64,000 nt of DNA from the NCBI GenBank assembly GCA_047967505.1, contig CM106541.1, one strand, 5' to 3'. Under the pieces are notes generated by a model. It did not search any database, was not told the DNA's origin, and saw nothing but the letters and a program-made list of their open reading frames with translations. This stretch comes from Dipteris shenzhenensis (lineage: Eukaryota > Polypodiophyta > Polypodiopsida > Gleicheniales). Made by a program: the position numbers and the translations under genes. This document shows, piece after piece, positions 42,534 through 53,744 of the stretch (its first letter is position 1; each line of letters begins with the position of its first letter).

Positions 42534-44078
42534 TTAGGAGCAACGACGGAGAAGAGCACCCTCAATAGTGACGCCTGGGCCGAACGCAACGGATAAGCCC
42601 CATTCACAGCCGGACTGCATGTCTGCCGGAGAGTCTTTCCGTCGAAGTTCGTCCAGCACGAACAGCACAGTCGACGCCGATATGTTGCCGTAGTTCTCCA
42701 GTATGTGCCGGCTCGCCGCCAGCTTCTCCGGCACTAGCTGCAACGTTTCCTCCACCGCATTCAAAATCGCCGGCCCTCCCGAGTGCACCGCCCAGAACAC
42801 GTCGTTGAACCCAGGCTTCCCCGGCGCATTCTCTAACGCCGTGCTGCAGAAGTTCCCAACGTGCTTGCTCACCAGCCGCGGTAAACTCCTGTCTAAGTAG
42901 AACTGTAGCCCGTCCAGCTTTAACGTCCCTTCGATTATCTTCTCTGAGTCCGGCGCTAGCACCTCGCCCACCCAGTGGATCTCGTACAGTGGCCTCTCTA
43001 TCATTGGTTTCGGCATAGCCCCCACTATCACCCCCGATGCTCCGTCTCCGAAGAGCGCACTTCCCACTAAATCATACGGGAACTTTTCGTTCGGTGCCCG
43101 GAACGTCGGTGCTGCAAGCTCGCTGCAGCATATTAGAATCCTCGACTCGGGGTTGTTCTCCGCTAAATCCTTCGCCACTCGCAGAGCCGTCACACCCGCG
43201 TAGCATCCCAGCATGTAGAGCATCACTCGATTTACGTCGGGCCTCAGACCCAACGACTTTGTCAGCATCACGTCGGCTCCTGGAATGGCTATTCCGGTTA
43301 AGGTTGCCACCACAAGATGGGTAATCTCGGAGGCGGGACGCCCCCACTCTTTGATGGCCTCGATGGCTGCCTCGTGTGCCAGCTTGGGGACCGCCTCTGC
43401 GAAGATGGCATTCCTCTGCTCCAAGCTCGGCTCTCCTGGGGTGTAGAATTCGGGATGCTCTTTGAGAAACTTGTCCGTCAAGATGGAGTACCTCGTCTTG
43501 ATGCCGGATCGGTCACCTGCACAAATCCAGATATTTTAGGCTCGACAAAAAACTGTTTGTCGCCTACATCGAAAGTACACAGAGACCTTAATTTGAGCTT
43601 CAGTGTCTGGAACTCTTCTATGTTAGAATTCGCAACCCATTGGTAATATGTCATCTCTACAACACAGAGCTGATGCTTCCGGCAAATAGAAACTGCGTAC
43701 ACAACGGAAAGGGGTTATTTTCCATCAGAGACACTCACAAATGCGTTGCATCTTTTTCTTCAGCTCGTGCTTCTCGCTGCAGTTCGTGATGTCAAAGTAC
43801 CAGTCGGTGTACGTAGCCTGGTCGATCTTGTTGGGGGGGTTGGCTCTGCCCATGGCGAGGATGGAAGCACGAGGTTTCTCGACGGTGGGAGGGAAAAGGC
43901 GGGGGACACGGGTGAGGCGTGGAGAGGGGGGTTCAACCCAGGTAGGGGCGAGGGGAAGCGGTGAGCGGGGGGAAGGCTGTTCGACCCAAGTGGTGCAGGT
44001 GCGGGGGGTGCCAGGAGCGGGATCTGTTTGCACCCATTCACGGCGACCTTGGGCAGCGACTTCGACCTCGAGAAACAT
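42534..44078 (-). CDS. Type III polyketide synthase (chalcone-synthase superfamily), two exons
   Basis: Exon 1 is 44078-43739 and exon 2 is 43516-42534; the 222-bp intron (GTGAGTG...TGTGCAG) splits a Cys codon (phase 1) at the intron position conserved in plant CHS-like genes. The model gives 440 residues without a stop. The Cys-His-Asn triad is present: Cys218 (MLGCYAG), His358 (AVHSGG), Asn391 (ENYGNIS), plus gatekeeper Phe269 (ALFGDG) and the C-terminal AFGPG. Compared with alfalfa CHS2, the active-site positions Thr132, Ser133, Met137 and Thr194 become Leu, Thr, Ile and Ala. It should therefore condense malonyl-CoA on a CoA starter but probably is not chalcone synthase. EWGRPASEITHLV and DVNRVMLY resemble the anther-specific (LAP5/LAP6) or alkylpyrone/alkylresorcinol types. 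About 50 extra N-terminal residues are Pro-rich. The internal Met76 would give a protein shorter than the family. Confidence 0.9.
43517..43738 (-). other. Intron of the type III PKS gene
   Basis: 222 bp on the minus strand, donor GTGAGTG and acceptor TTTGTGCAG. It joins T|GT of Cys114, so the phase is preserved (340 nt plus 983 nt = 441 codons including the stop). Confidence 0.92.
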
Positions 44079-44202
44079 GGTGCAAGAGGAGAGGCTGGGC
44101 AGAAACTGCAGAGCGAAAAGGAGAAGCTAGCAAGAGCAAGGGAAGGAAGCAGGATGGCGAATCAGAGGCTGCTTGATGAAAGAAACGAGAGGATCCTTCA
44201 TG

Positions 44203-44211
44203 TAGATATAG
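44203..44211 (-). promoter_or_regulatory. Possible TATA element of the PKS gene
   Basis: The minus strand reads CCTATATCTAC about 125-135 bp upstream of the proposed ATG. Position and sequence are plausible for a plant promoter, but no other element was identified. Confidence 0.35.
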
Positions 44212-44399
44212 GCGCATTTCTGCGACTTTTCAAACCAAATATCGTCACCTTTCACCCAGCCCCTTGGCTGCTAGCCCACTTTCAAACCAGGAGAGTCTAT
44301 TTTGACCTCCGAGAGACGTGCATCCCTAGCCTCACTCTTAGGGCTTGTTCCCACTCCATGGCAGTTTGGGTGCTAGTGGCACTTGGGTGACCTGCCCAG

Positions 44400-45578
44400 C
44401 ACTGCGTATTCAAGCCGCATGATTCTTCAGAAAATGTGTGCACCTGGCCTGGAGAGAGTATGCCATTGGCTACCCCATGATGCATGCAACTATCCATTTT
44501 ACTCTAACTGATGTCTGGGAGCGTCAAGAGTGCACGCCATTGGCTGCCCCATGAGCATGCACTGATTCCAACACTCGACGCACTCGGTATCGAAACGAGT
44601 CACCCAATGGCCTTGTGGCCATTCCTTGTGTGTGTGTGTGCGCATGCGAGCGTCCATTCTCCCACTCTCACCCCCCATTTGTAGCATGGAGGAATTGGAG
44701 AAATGTGCACACACTGATGCCTAGGTGCACACATTTCTCCAGCGTGGGACTAGGCTCTTAGCGTGGGTTATGTGCATCAAGATACTATATTTCTCATCAA
44801 TAGTTGGACCACACTATTTTTGAAATTGCACCTTTAGTAGTGACTAAGAGATATCCAAGAACTTAAGCCCTCTTCCATTTCTATTGGCCATTTACACTAA
44901 GCTTCTTTGAAACATATCTAAACTGTAATTTGTTGAGAATCCTAGGTTCTCTCTCGACCTCCTCTAGCCTAATTTGTTGAACACCCTTGGCCCTAATTTA
45001 ATTATTTCTTCGATTTGCCAAAGTAACTTTGCCTTTCATGCACAAGTACACATGCATGCATGTTTCTATGTGCAAATGTATCGGAAAATGTAACTTGCCT
45101 CGCATCCATGCATGCTTGATAGTGCCACATTACTTGAAATTGTCGTAAAATTGTGTAAAGTTTTTAATAGCCCCTTTTGTGTAAAGTGTGCTCTATCTTT
45201 CAATATAAAAATAATGCCACTATCTTCCTTCTCCAAAAAGTCTCATAATAAATCAATTACTTGCTAGCTAGTCAAATCAAGTAAAGTTACTAGGATCCAA
45301 TGTGCAAAAATAGTCATGCCTCTTTTATATCATATTCTCTTATATTCAGAAAGCCCTAATTTGATATATCTCGACTGAGTCCCAATCCTACCAATGGATT
45401 AAATAGATTAAATCACTCTTTTAGAAACTAGCGCACATTTTATGCTCCTATTTTCCTCTCCTCTACTACCTAAGTCTCCTGAGTTGTGAGCACATTACTA
45501 TAAATATGTAGTTCCTTGACCTCTAAAAATGTCACTACATACATATATACAAACATAGATACATACATACATACATAC

Positions 45579-45615
<37 letters not shown>

Positions 45616-46240
45616 ATAGATATTAATCAGAACCCTTAGCTTGAAAAAAGATGGAAACATTTAAATCACCATAGGTGGAGAGGAATGGGTTATGAGTAAT
45701 AACTTGTAAAGTCCCATGTAAAGTATGCTACTTTATAAAAACTATATCAATCATGGGAGAGTTTCTTAAAGGGAGGCAAGAAGCTTTTTTTTAAATGGAC
45801 CCCCATTGTAAAAGTGTTATTTGGTAACAACCTCTATGCTTAGTATAGTGTAGTCTAGTGCAATCCAGGGCAATTTTTGGCAATACAATGGCTTTAAAGC
45901 CCATTTGTTTCAACTTTCAATGATATTTTTATCTTGTGGCAAAAACAAGTAGGTGATTTGCCCAAGATTCCCCAAACTTTACCCGATATGTGAAATTTTG
46001 CCCCAAAAGAAGCATTGAAGGTAGGGGAGGGGGGGCGTGGGGGGGTATTATACCATGGTGATTGCTAGGGTGAAGAAGGTTAAAACTCATGATCTTTTTT
46101 GGCCTGTTGTAGGAGCAGGTCTTCGTGAAGCCTGTGCTCAAGAAATGAAAAATAGTTTTCCTCGCTTTTATTAAATTATGTTTGGCTTTGCCCAATGTCT
46201 CATTGCCATGCCATAGCCCCGCCCTGCTTGACGACTCACG
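44400..46240. other. Intergenic, no gene seen
   Basis: Contains a short direct repeat (TGCCATTGGCT(A/G)CCCCATGA at about 44460 and 44532), a TG run at about 44630 and AT-rich sequence. No coding motif was found. Confidence 0.5.
45559..45613. repeat. (ATAC)n followed by (AG)n microsatellite
   Basis: About five ATAC units run into about 16 AG units. Confidence 0.95.
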
Positions 46241-46433
46241 CACGTGTTCCTAGCCGATTGGTCAGCTGTTTCCTACCCCGAGTTTCTTGCATATGCTACC
46301 ATGTGTGATTTTGTTGCGTCGCCCGTCGTGCATGGGCAATATCCTTGCCTTGCAAAGTCGTTCAATTGTGCATGCACAAGTCTGCCACTAGCCAGTGCCT
46401 TGGCTTTGCCACAACGGTTGAAGAGAGAAGAGT

Positions 46434-46790
46434 GACATCGAGTATGTGCGGTGGCAGGTTGTCATCCTGCATTATTTGCTATCGCATCCTCACTTTGTCC
46501 CTCAAGACTGTTTTTGAAGACGACGAGGCCGTTTATCTCGTGATGGAGGTTTGCGAGGGGGTTGTCACTCGTGGTGGGCACTACCACGAACGAGATGCTG
46601 CATGGGTCATACATACGATAGTAGAGGTTGCGTAGGTGCTCCTCTTGTTTCACGACATCCGTTCATCTCGTGATGGAGGTTTGCGAAGGGGGAGAGCTTT
46701 ATGATCGGATCGTCGCTCATGGACACTACCTTGAACGAGATACTACAGGGGTCATGTGGACAATAGTAGTAGTTGTCTAGGTGCTCCTCT
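46434..46790 (+). pseudogene. Calcium-dependent protein kinase (CDPK) fragment, tandemly duplicated
   Basis: The first copy reads [20 protein letters not shown], then in a shifted frame [18 protein letters not shown] and [17 protein letters not shown]. The second copy, 131 bp later, reads [20 protein letters not shown] and HYLERD. This is kinase subdomains III-V/VIa of the CDPK type ([32 protein letters not shown] in typical members). There is no ATP-binding loop, HRD or DFG motif and no EF-hands. Both copies hit stops or frameshifts. It is a local duplicate of a dead gene fragment. Confidence 0.75.
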
Positions 46791-47337
46791 TGTTATTTGC
46801 TACATAATTGGCTACATAATTGGAAGCTATTTTCAATTCACATCCAACAATGACTGGTTATTAGGCGAGAGGATGTGGCTCTGATTTTGAGCTGTCAACG
46901 AAAAAGTATTCTAGCTTGAGTGATCAGATTGGGAGTCTTAAATTTTTGAGGACCTTAACGGCATGATCCATCACCACCCAAGCACGCACACTATTTTCTC
47001 AAGAAAAACAAAATCGCGCATTGATCGATTTCATCCTGCCAAATAGCCACAATCGGCCACTTCTGCCCCACTGTCATGCACCGCATGGTTTGTGTTAAGG
47101 CTTCCCTTTTTGTGTGGCATCTTCGTCTCTTCTTCGCATGGGCGTTGAACCGTTCTACTCCTTGCATATGAAGTATGAGGATGGGAATGAGCCTTGGGTG
47201 ACTTCTATTTTGTATCTGGGCATCGCCCATACGCTTACATGCTAAGCTGGTCTTCCACTACAAAACACTCCGTCTTGTAGCACTCGACACATTGTCTTTG
47301 CACGTTAAGCCTCTTGCAAACTCGTTTTGGTGTTGCC

Positions 47338-48119
47338 ATGGGTAGCTTCGATAATGCGCATCCAGGATCTGATGACTCCATGGACACCAGCAGTGGGGAA
47401 TTCGAGAAGGATAATTATGTACCCCGTTTTCGTCCGTCTTTGTCTCGTTCGTATTCTGATTTTGCCAATCTTTTGCAATTCGTTCTTTCAAAGTCGACAC
47501 TCATTTTCCTTGTTTCAAGTTGTTTGCATAATGGCTCCCTGTTATTACATAGGAATGATGAGTATTGCGGAGCCCCGCCCGGGATGCGCACAAGAAGCCA
47601 CTTCGCGCCGCCAAGGTCATCATACTTGTTGGTTCTCTGCGGTCGCTCCTGTTCCCTGAACCGTTTATGCCTAACAAGTGCTGGATATTCCTTATTTATC
47701 CTCTTGCAGACATCACGCAGAATCCTGGCAACGATGCCAGAATGAAATCTATTGCGGAGGGAAAGAAAAAGTTCACGGACAATTTAGGTGCAGTGGAAGC
47801 AAAACAAACAACGAAGGTCCTCTCCATTATTGACATTGATGGACTGTTTAGATCGCTTGCATGCTTTTATAGCTTTGTTTACGAGGCAGTCACAGTCATT
47901 TTTGCTGCAACAGCGTCGTGTTTGGCCGCTTATGAACGTTGCCTGGCCTTCCAATCTTGCTCATTCGTCATGGAACGGTTTGCCCTTCTACAGTGGTGGT
48001 CAATGAACACATCTACGCTCTTGCAAGCCAAGGATTCGTTTCGATATCTGGTGGTTGTTTACTCCAAACCACAGCACCGGGCCTATCCTCGACCGTCGAC
48101 ATACCTATTGTTTGCATAG
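47338..48119 (+). other. Unrecognised gene-like region, possibly multi-exon
   Basis: An ATG at 47338 opens MGSFDNAHPGSDDSMDTSSG with a further run to SRSYSDF. In another phase 47565-48119 is open for 184 codons and includes PLRAAKVIILVGSLRSLLF, MPNKCWIFLIYPLADI and IAEGKKKFTDNLGAVEAKQT. The composition is less repetitive than the surroundings and reads like real protein. I cannot name a family, and no splice junction between the two parts is convincing. Confidence 0.35.
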
Positions 48120-48739
48120 CAGCCACATAATTTTTCAAGGACAGAACCCTCTTGAATCATTCCAACATCAAGAAGAGTAATGAGAAAACACTGAAAACAG
48201 CCTTCCACATGGCTGCGGAACAAGCGTACGCCGAAGATGAACACTCTATTCACGCACTCGCACTTTGTTTGGCATGCCTGCTCCATGCCTGTATCTTGAG
48301 GGCTAAGTCTTTCTAGTTTTTCCATTTAGTCAAGAAAGAGGTTCGCAAGCAAGGTTGTCTCTTGAGGATGTGCTGCAGGATTGAGTTGGACAACGAGCCG
48401 CCCTTTGAGGAAGACCTTACTGTTTCTGAGAACACGACGAGCTACGCTACTCCATAGTAGAAAGCTAGAGCATTCAATTTCCAAACAAATTGACATAATT
48501 ATTGTTTGCTAAGGCGTAAACCATGCAATACCCAAAGGGAGTCCTTTTTCTTTTCAAGCATGTTAGCAATCAAACGCTTTATTTTTTGGGTTGCTTGGTG
48601 CAGGCCCTGACTTCGTGATACAGCAAGTAGCATGCAACCCCCTGCAAGAATTAGAGCACTTGTCTTTTGATGCTTGTGAAATTCAATAGTATTAGCAAAC
48701 CAAACAATTGTTTGCAGAAAAGCCTTCCATCAATTTTCC

Positions 48740-49390
48740 TTGGACCTAATATTTTTCACAAAATTAATAACCAACAATGCAATTGCTCTAAACTCATACA
48801 ACGTTAAGTATTCTCATGCAACCATGCACACACAACAGTGCATTTGCTTTAAACTCACACAGCTTAAACTTTTCTCATATAAACATAAATTTTCATTCCC
48901 AGCAAGCTCCACATATTCACACAATGTAGGAAAAATCAAGGAAGATCCTCAAGCCGATACGCTGAACAATGCAAACGATGAAGCCCACCAGCTTGGACCA
49001 ATAATCCTTGCAGAGTTAGCCTTGCTAAACTCTAGCGCTCTCCCGACTCTGCTGATAAATTCCTTGTCAGAGTATGTGCCATACCGTTTTGCCTTCGAGG
49101 GTGAGGTGTTGTCAAAGTATAGGACCTTGAAAGCACAGGACATGTCATACCCTATCTTCATGCGCATTGACTTGACAGATGTGGAATGCTGCGAGATCAT
49201 TACCCTACACGTTCCACATGTGTACGTGTTTCAATTAAAAGATGTTCTACAGGTCAATGGCTATTTGAGGGTAGAGGGTCCAACTATAGCCAAGCGAGTG
49301 CCAAGCATTAGGAAAAAAGGGAGCTCATTTTGGGGCCTTTTACGGTTTGGAAAAATAAGCTCTCAACCAATCAATAGAGGGCCAACGTAA
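48740..49390 (+). other. 216-codon open frame, unrecognised
   Basis: The second half (from about 48930) has balanced composition, for example HQLGPIILAELALLNSS and VYVFQLKDVLQVNGYLRVEG. No known motif. The start codon sits in AT-rich sequence, so the true N-terminus may lie further in. It could be an exon of the preceding region or a transposon relic. Confidence 0.3.
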
Positions 49391-50357
49391 CGTTGGAAAT
49401 TCGCGAAAATAAAAAAAAGAAACAATACTTTATGTAAGTACAAACGTGCTACATTAATGTGGAGATTGGTTTTTTATTCTCACAAGATCTTTGGACATGA
49501 AGATAGAATCTAGTCTGACATTTTATCTGACAAGGGCCTTCCCGCTTCCACCTTCCTTTGAACTTTGAAATATTGTACTGCCTTTCCTTCGAAAGGTCTA
49601 CCATTCTACACCACTGCCTCATTGTGCAGCAGCCTCTTCTTTTCCAAAACTGCTCCCTTGATCCTGTTTGGCATAGAGTAAGATGTTTCTTGTCAACTGT
49701 TTGTCTGCCCACTTTCTCTTTCTTGAAACTTTAATTTGTTATCTTGTTTACATTACTTTGCTATTGTTATAGATTCACAAGGTCTCCATGGTGAATAAAA
49801 ACCATGGCCATTCTTGTGGAAGACGCTCTGTGGATGATAATGCTATGAAGGCAGAATTATACCACATATCCTTACCCCGTCGACCTACTTCTTCTATTTC
49901 TTTGGTAGAGAATTCAAGTACAGTCAAAACGGAAGGAACTTGGGAAAGGTTTAGTGTTTTGAAAGGAGCATGGGTGCTCATGCAACCGAGCAAAAGAAAA
50001 AGACCCCAGACAAAAAACATTTTCTTGGCGTCATGGAAGGGAAGAGTACGAGATTTTAAAATCACCAGAGGGAAGATATCGGTGAAAGAAGTTTTGATTC
50101 AGCATGTGTACATGGTATGAGCCACTGGATTCACCATCCACATAAGAGTGACCTGCATTCACATCAACCATGGGCTGATCTACTTTCTCTTTTCCCTTTC
50201 GTGATACTTGCATATCACTATCTGCATTGCTTTGAGGAGATTCTCCTGATCTCAATCTGCCTATCCATGGCAAAGTATGTGACCCACTGCTAGAGGACAC
50301 TACAGGTCCACTAAAATTTTATGATTGTTGCTATGAATTCTGTGCAGCATTACCATT

Positions 50358-51540
50358 TTATGCATCTACATCATCAATCACATTTATTGGTTTATACCAG
50401 CTGCTCATCTCATTAAAAACAACATCTCTGCTCACTGTAAACTTACGAGTAGAAGGGTTATAGCATCTATACCCTTTCTGCTGCAGAGAATAACCAATAA
50501 AGATGCACTTCTCAGCTTTTGGATCCAACTTGGATCTCAATTCATCTGGCACATGAACATAAGCAATGCAACCAAAAACTTTCAAATGAGAAATATCTGG
50601 TTTCCTACTAGTATACCTCTCCTATGGCGTCATGCCATGTATTGCTACAATGGGAGTCCTGTTCATTATGTAGACTACTGTAGCAACTACTTGATCCCAA
50701 TAATAATCTGGCAGGCATTTTCGTTGAGCATGGCATGAGATACCTCTCATATATGCCTGTTTTTCCTTTCTTCAAGTCCATTTTGCTGTGGGGTATGACT
50801 GCATGAATATTGCTACTTTATGCCATGCTCCTGTAAACCTTGCAAACTCATTTGAGAGGTACTCTCCCCCTCCATCTGACCTTAGGCACTTTATTTGCAG
50901 GCATGTTTCTTTTTCAACCATAGCTTTAAAAGCTTTGAAATGCCCAAACACTTCACTTTTCTTTTTCATAAAATACACCCAAAATTTTCAGCTGTAGTCA
51001 TCAATAAAAGTGACAAAATAATGACAGCCTCCAATAAATGCAGCTTTAGTAGTCCACACATCACAGTGGATTAATTCCAATGGCCTCTTACTCTCTTGAA
51101 CATGTCTAGGAAACGGTTTCCTTGCCTGTTTTCCAAATTGACAGGCTTCACATACCTTATGCATTTCTGCAACCTTGAACTTAGGCAATCCTGCAATAAT
51201 ATTTTGGGCCTGCATTAATTTAAGTCATTGTACGTTAACATGACCAATGCGTTTATGCCAGATATCAATATCTGCAACTACACCGGTCCCATGTGCAAAC
51301 ATTATTGCACTCAATTCAGGCATGTCCACATCCAATGTAAACATCCTGCCCTTCTTCTTCCCTTTTGCTATCAAGCGACCTTTATTTTTCATATCCTCAA
51401 CAAAGCATCCATGAGGATTAAATCTAACTTGCAAGCCCTGCTCAACCATTTGATCAATAGAAACCAGATTCTTGGTGATATTCGGGACATGAAATACATC
51501 AGATAAGTATTTCTTTTTCCCATCCTGCATAGACAAAGGA
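50358..51540 (-). pseudogene. pol: copia GAG-pre-integrase and integrase, several frames
   Basis: The frame 51536-51225 has the protease-to-integrase linker (KYLSDVFHVPNITKNLVSID) and DIDIWHKRIGHVN. The next frame has KVCEACQFGKQARKPF and LIHCDVW (first Asp, about 51085). The frame 50978-50772 has CLRSDGGGEYLSNEF (second Asp). After a shift near 50830 the nucleotides read HTPQQNGLEERKNR (third residue Glu). The C-terminal part is KVFGCIAYVHVPDELRSKLD and KCIFIGYSLQQKGYRCYNP. All three catalytic residues survive, but the frame is broken. Confidence 0.88.
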
Positions 51541-51662
51541 ATTTTACCAATCTACACAATAGGATGTGCAGTATCATCACCAGTCTCCAAAAATCTTGGT
51601 CTTTCCATTTTCCTTGCATCCTGCATCCATTCTGCATGACCTGTCATGTGGTTTGATGCACC

Positions 51663-52699
51663 TCAGTCAACGTACCGCACATCATTGCTTTCTTTTGCAC
51701 TTGTCACAGAATTAGTCATGTGCTGCACCATAAACAAATGCTCATTTCTGTCATCACCCTGTCCACTAGAGGATGCATAATTGCCTTGCTGCAATTTTCC
51801 ATTCATGATGTCATTCTGCTTTTTGTACCAATCTTTAGCCATATGACCCATTTTACCATAGTAGTAGCATTCAACATTGTTGTTTGCATTTTGGCCTCTC
51901 TGCTATCCAGCACGACCTCTTTGGCTCCCCTTGCCTCTAAGGTTACCATGTCCTCCTCCATAGGAATGGTTTTCTTGAATTTGCTGCATATTCTGATTTC
52001 TACCACGGCCTCCAGATCGGCCTGCTCTACCTCTGCCTCTGCCTCTACCTCTTCTAGCATTTGAGTAGGAGACAGCTTCTTTTGAAGTTCCTCTTGAGGA
52101 AGATGCACTACCATTTCTCTCCTCTTCAGAAATTAGAAGAGCAATCAACCCCCCAAAATTAGGAAAATTCTCATAGATGGCAATGGATGTCCGGAACTGT
52201 GCATAATCCTTTCCTAGACCATTCAAGGTCACAAAAACTAATCATCATCTTCCACTGGCGACCCAATGGAAGTAAGTGCATCTGCAATCTTCTTCACCTT
52301 CATGTGGTAGTCATTAATGCTCATATTTTCTCTCTACACATTATGCAACTCCTGCTTAAGCTACATTTTCCTGGCTTGCGTATTTGTGCTATACATTTTT
52401 GTCAAAGTATCCCACGCCTCCTTCGGCGTGCTTGCATCTTGAATATGCACAATCATAGAATTTGAAATACTGATAGACAGCCAGTACATAACTTTCCTGG
52501 CTCTCTCATGCCAACCTTTAAATGCCTACAACTCCTATTGATTGGGAACATTAGGAATAACTGGTTCTTGTTCAGCTCTAGTAATGAACTCCCAATAGCC
52601 TTTTCCCTTAAGGAAATTCATCATTCTAAACTTCCATGCTGGGAAGTTGTTCTTGTCAAGCTTTTCAGTGACTATCTGTGAAAGAGCATTAGACGCCAT
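51663..52699 (-). pseudogene. gag: copia gag, several frames
   Basis: Starts ATG at 52699 (MASNALSQIVTEKLDKNNFP...WKFRMMNFLKGKGYWE), a UBN2/DUF4219-type copia Gag. Stops and shifts separate HIQDASTPKEAWDTLTKMYS-like sequence and MTLNGLGKDYAQFRTSIAIY. A Gly/Arg-rich RNA-binding tract (about 52060-51990) and a knuckle-like CYYYGKMGHMAKDWYKKQN follow, in which the last Cys of CCHC is Trp, so the finger is altered. Confidence 0.83.
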
Positions 52700-53216
52700 T
52701 ACAGAACACTACAAAAATATTCTATCACTACAAAAAACACAACTTCTGCCTCACAAGGGCAAATCTGCAAAACTGACAAAAGTGGTATTTGACCACATAG
52801 TCACTTCCTAGTGACGATTTTGCATCAACACGCAATAAGAATGATTCTGTCACTCCCAATATCTCTGCGCATAGGCATACGATGCAAATTCTGCAGCAAC
52901 TTTTCATCGACCTACAGAATAGTGGTCGAACAATAAAAATAGGATACCTTTCTAAGTGCTTGCAAAAAACTTCCGCCACCAAAACAGGCCCCGAAATGGC
53001 CTCGAATCAAAAAAATAATGTCACCAAGGGCATACACTACCCTCTCGCCACACCGCGAAGGGTGTCTTAATCTGAGACAGTGCACTCTTGCACTTTTCGG
53101 CTGTGCTACCTACAGAGATTTGCTCCCAAACTCGAAAAAGGAAAGCAACACTGATTCTCTTACCAAGACACCGTGAACTTGGTTTGCTTTCTTGAGCTCC
53201 TTACCACGAACTGAGT

Positions 53217-53226
53217 TCTGATACCA
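53217..53226 (-). promoter_or_regulatory. Primer-binding site of the copia element
   Basis: The minus strand reads TGGTATCAGA directly after the LTR end (TTCACA), matching the initiator-Met tRNA type used by plant copia elements. Confidence 0.8.
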
Positions 53227-53519
53227 TGTGAAGAGAGTGGGAGAGAAGTAAGGAGTCTCACTTGCAGCTTTCTCACATACACAATGGGGGAATACACACA
53301 AAGGTGGAGGCTGAAAACAGTTTTCCTCTTCTTAGTTGTGAAAGCCAAAAGAACTCTCTCTTAGTACAAAAGGAATAAGTGAATCCTATATGTGGGTCTT
53401 AAACCAAACTGAGCTAACCTAGGTGGCATACTAACTGAGCCACTAACTAGAGTACATAAAGATAGCTGTCATCTAGCTATTATTCATGGGTGGTATACCA
53501 ACCGCATCTACAGCTAACA
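53227..53519 (-). repeat. 5' LTR of the copia element
   Basis: 293 bp on the minus strand, TGTTAGCTGTAG at the start and TTCACA at the end. There is a TATA-like CATATAGGATT at about 53390-53378. No second copy of this LTR was seen in the window. Confidence 0.75.
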
Positions 53520-53676
53520 AGTCGGTGACATAAATACACAACGGTCACCCTAGCATATCATGAGTGGAGCTCGATATCTCAACACAAGAATGCATCTCTA
53601 TAGGCATAAGCAACCAATAGATCTCACCAAAGATGAGCCCAAGAGTGAACCCAAAGATGACCATGAAACCAAGCCA

Positions 53677-53739
53677 AATGTTCAACCTATAGCACCTTGA
53701 AATTGCTCAACCAAATGTTCAACCTATAGCACCTTGAAA
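53677..53739. repeat. 34-bp tandem duplication
   Basis: CCAAATGTTCAACCTATAGC followed by ACCTTGAAA is repeated directly with one small difference. Confidence 0.9.
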
Positions 53740-53744
53740 ATGCA

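Larger units (their letters stand above)
50100..53519 (-). mobile_element. Ty1/copia element, minus strand, lacking RT and 3' LTR
   Basis: On the minus strand: 5' LTR (53519-53227), primer-binding site TGGTATCAGA (53226-53217), gag from ATG 52699, CCHC-type and GAG-pre-integrase region, integrase, and the start of the post-integrase linker. RT, RNase H and the 3' LTR are absent; recognisable sequence ends at about 50100. Multiple stops and frameshifts are present. Confidence 0.87.

Noticed and set aside
43037-43964. Plus-strand frames opposite the PKS gene
   Set aside because: They are antisense shadows of GC-rich PKS exons; the minus strand has the family motifs, intron and catalytic residues.
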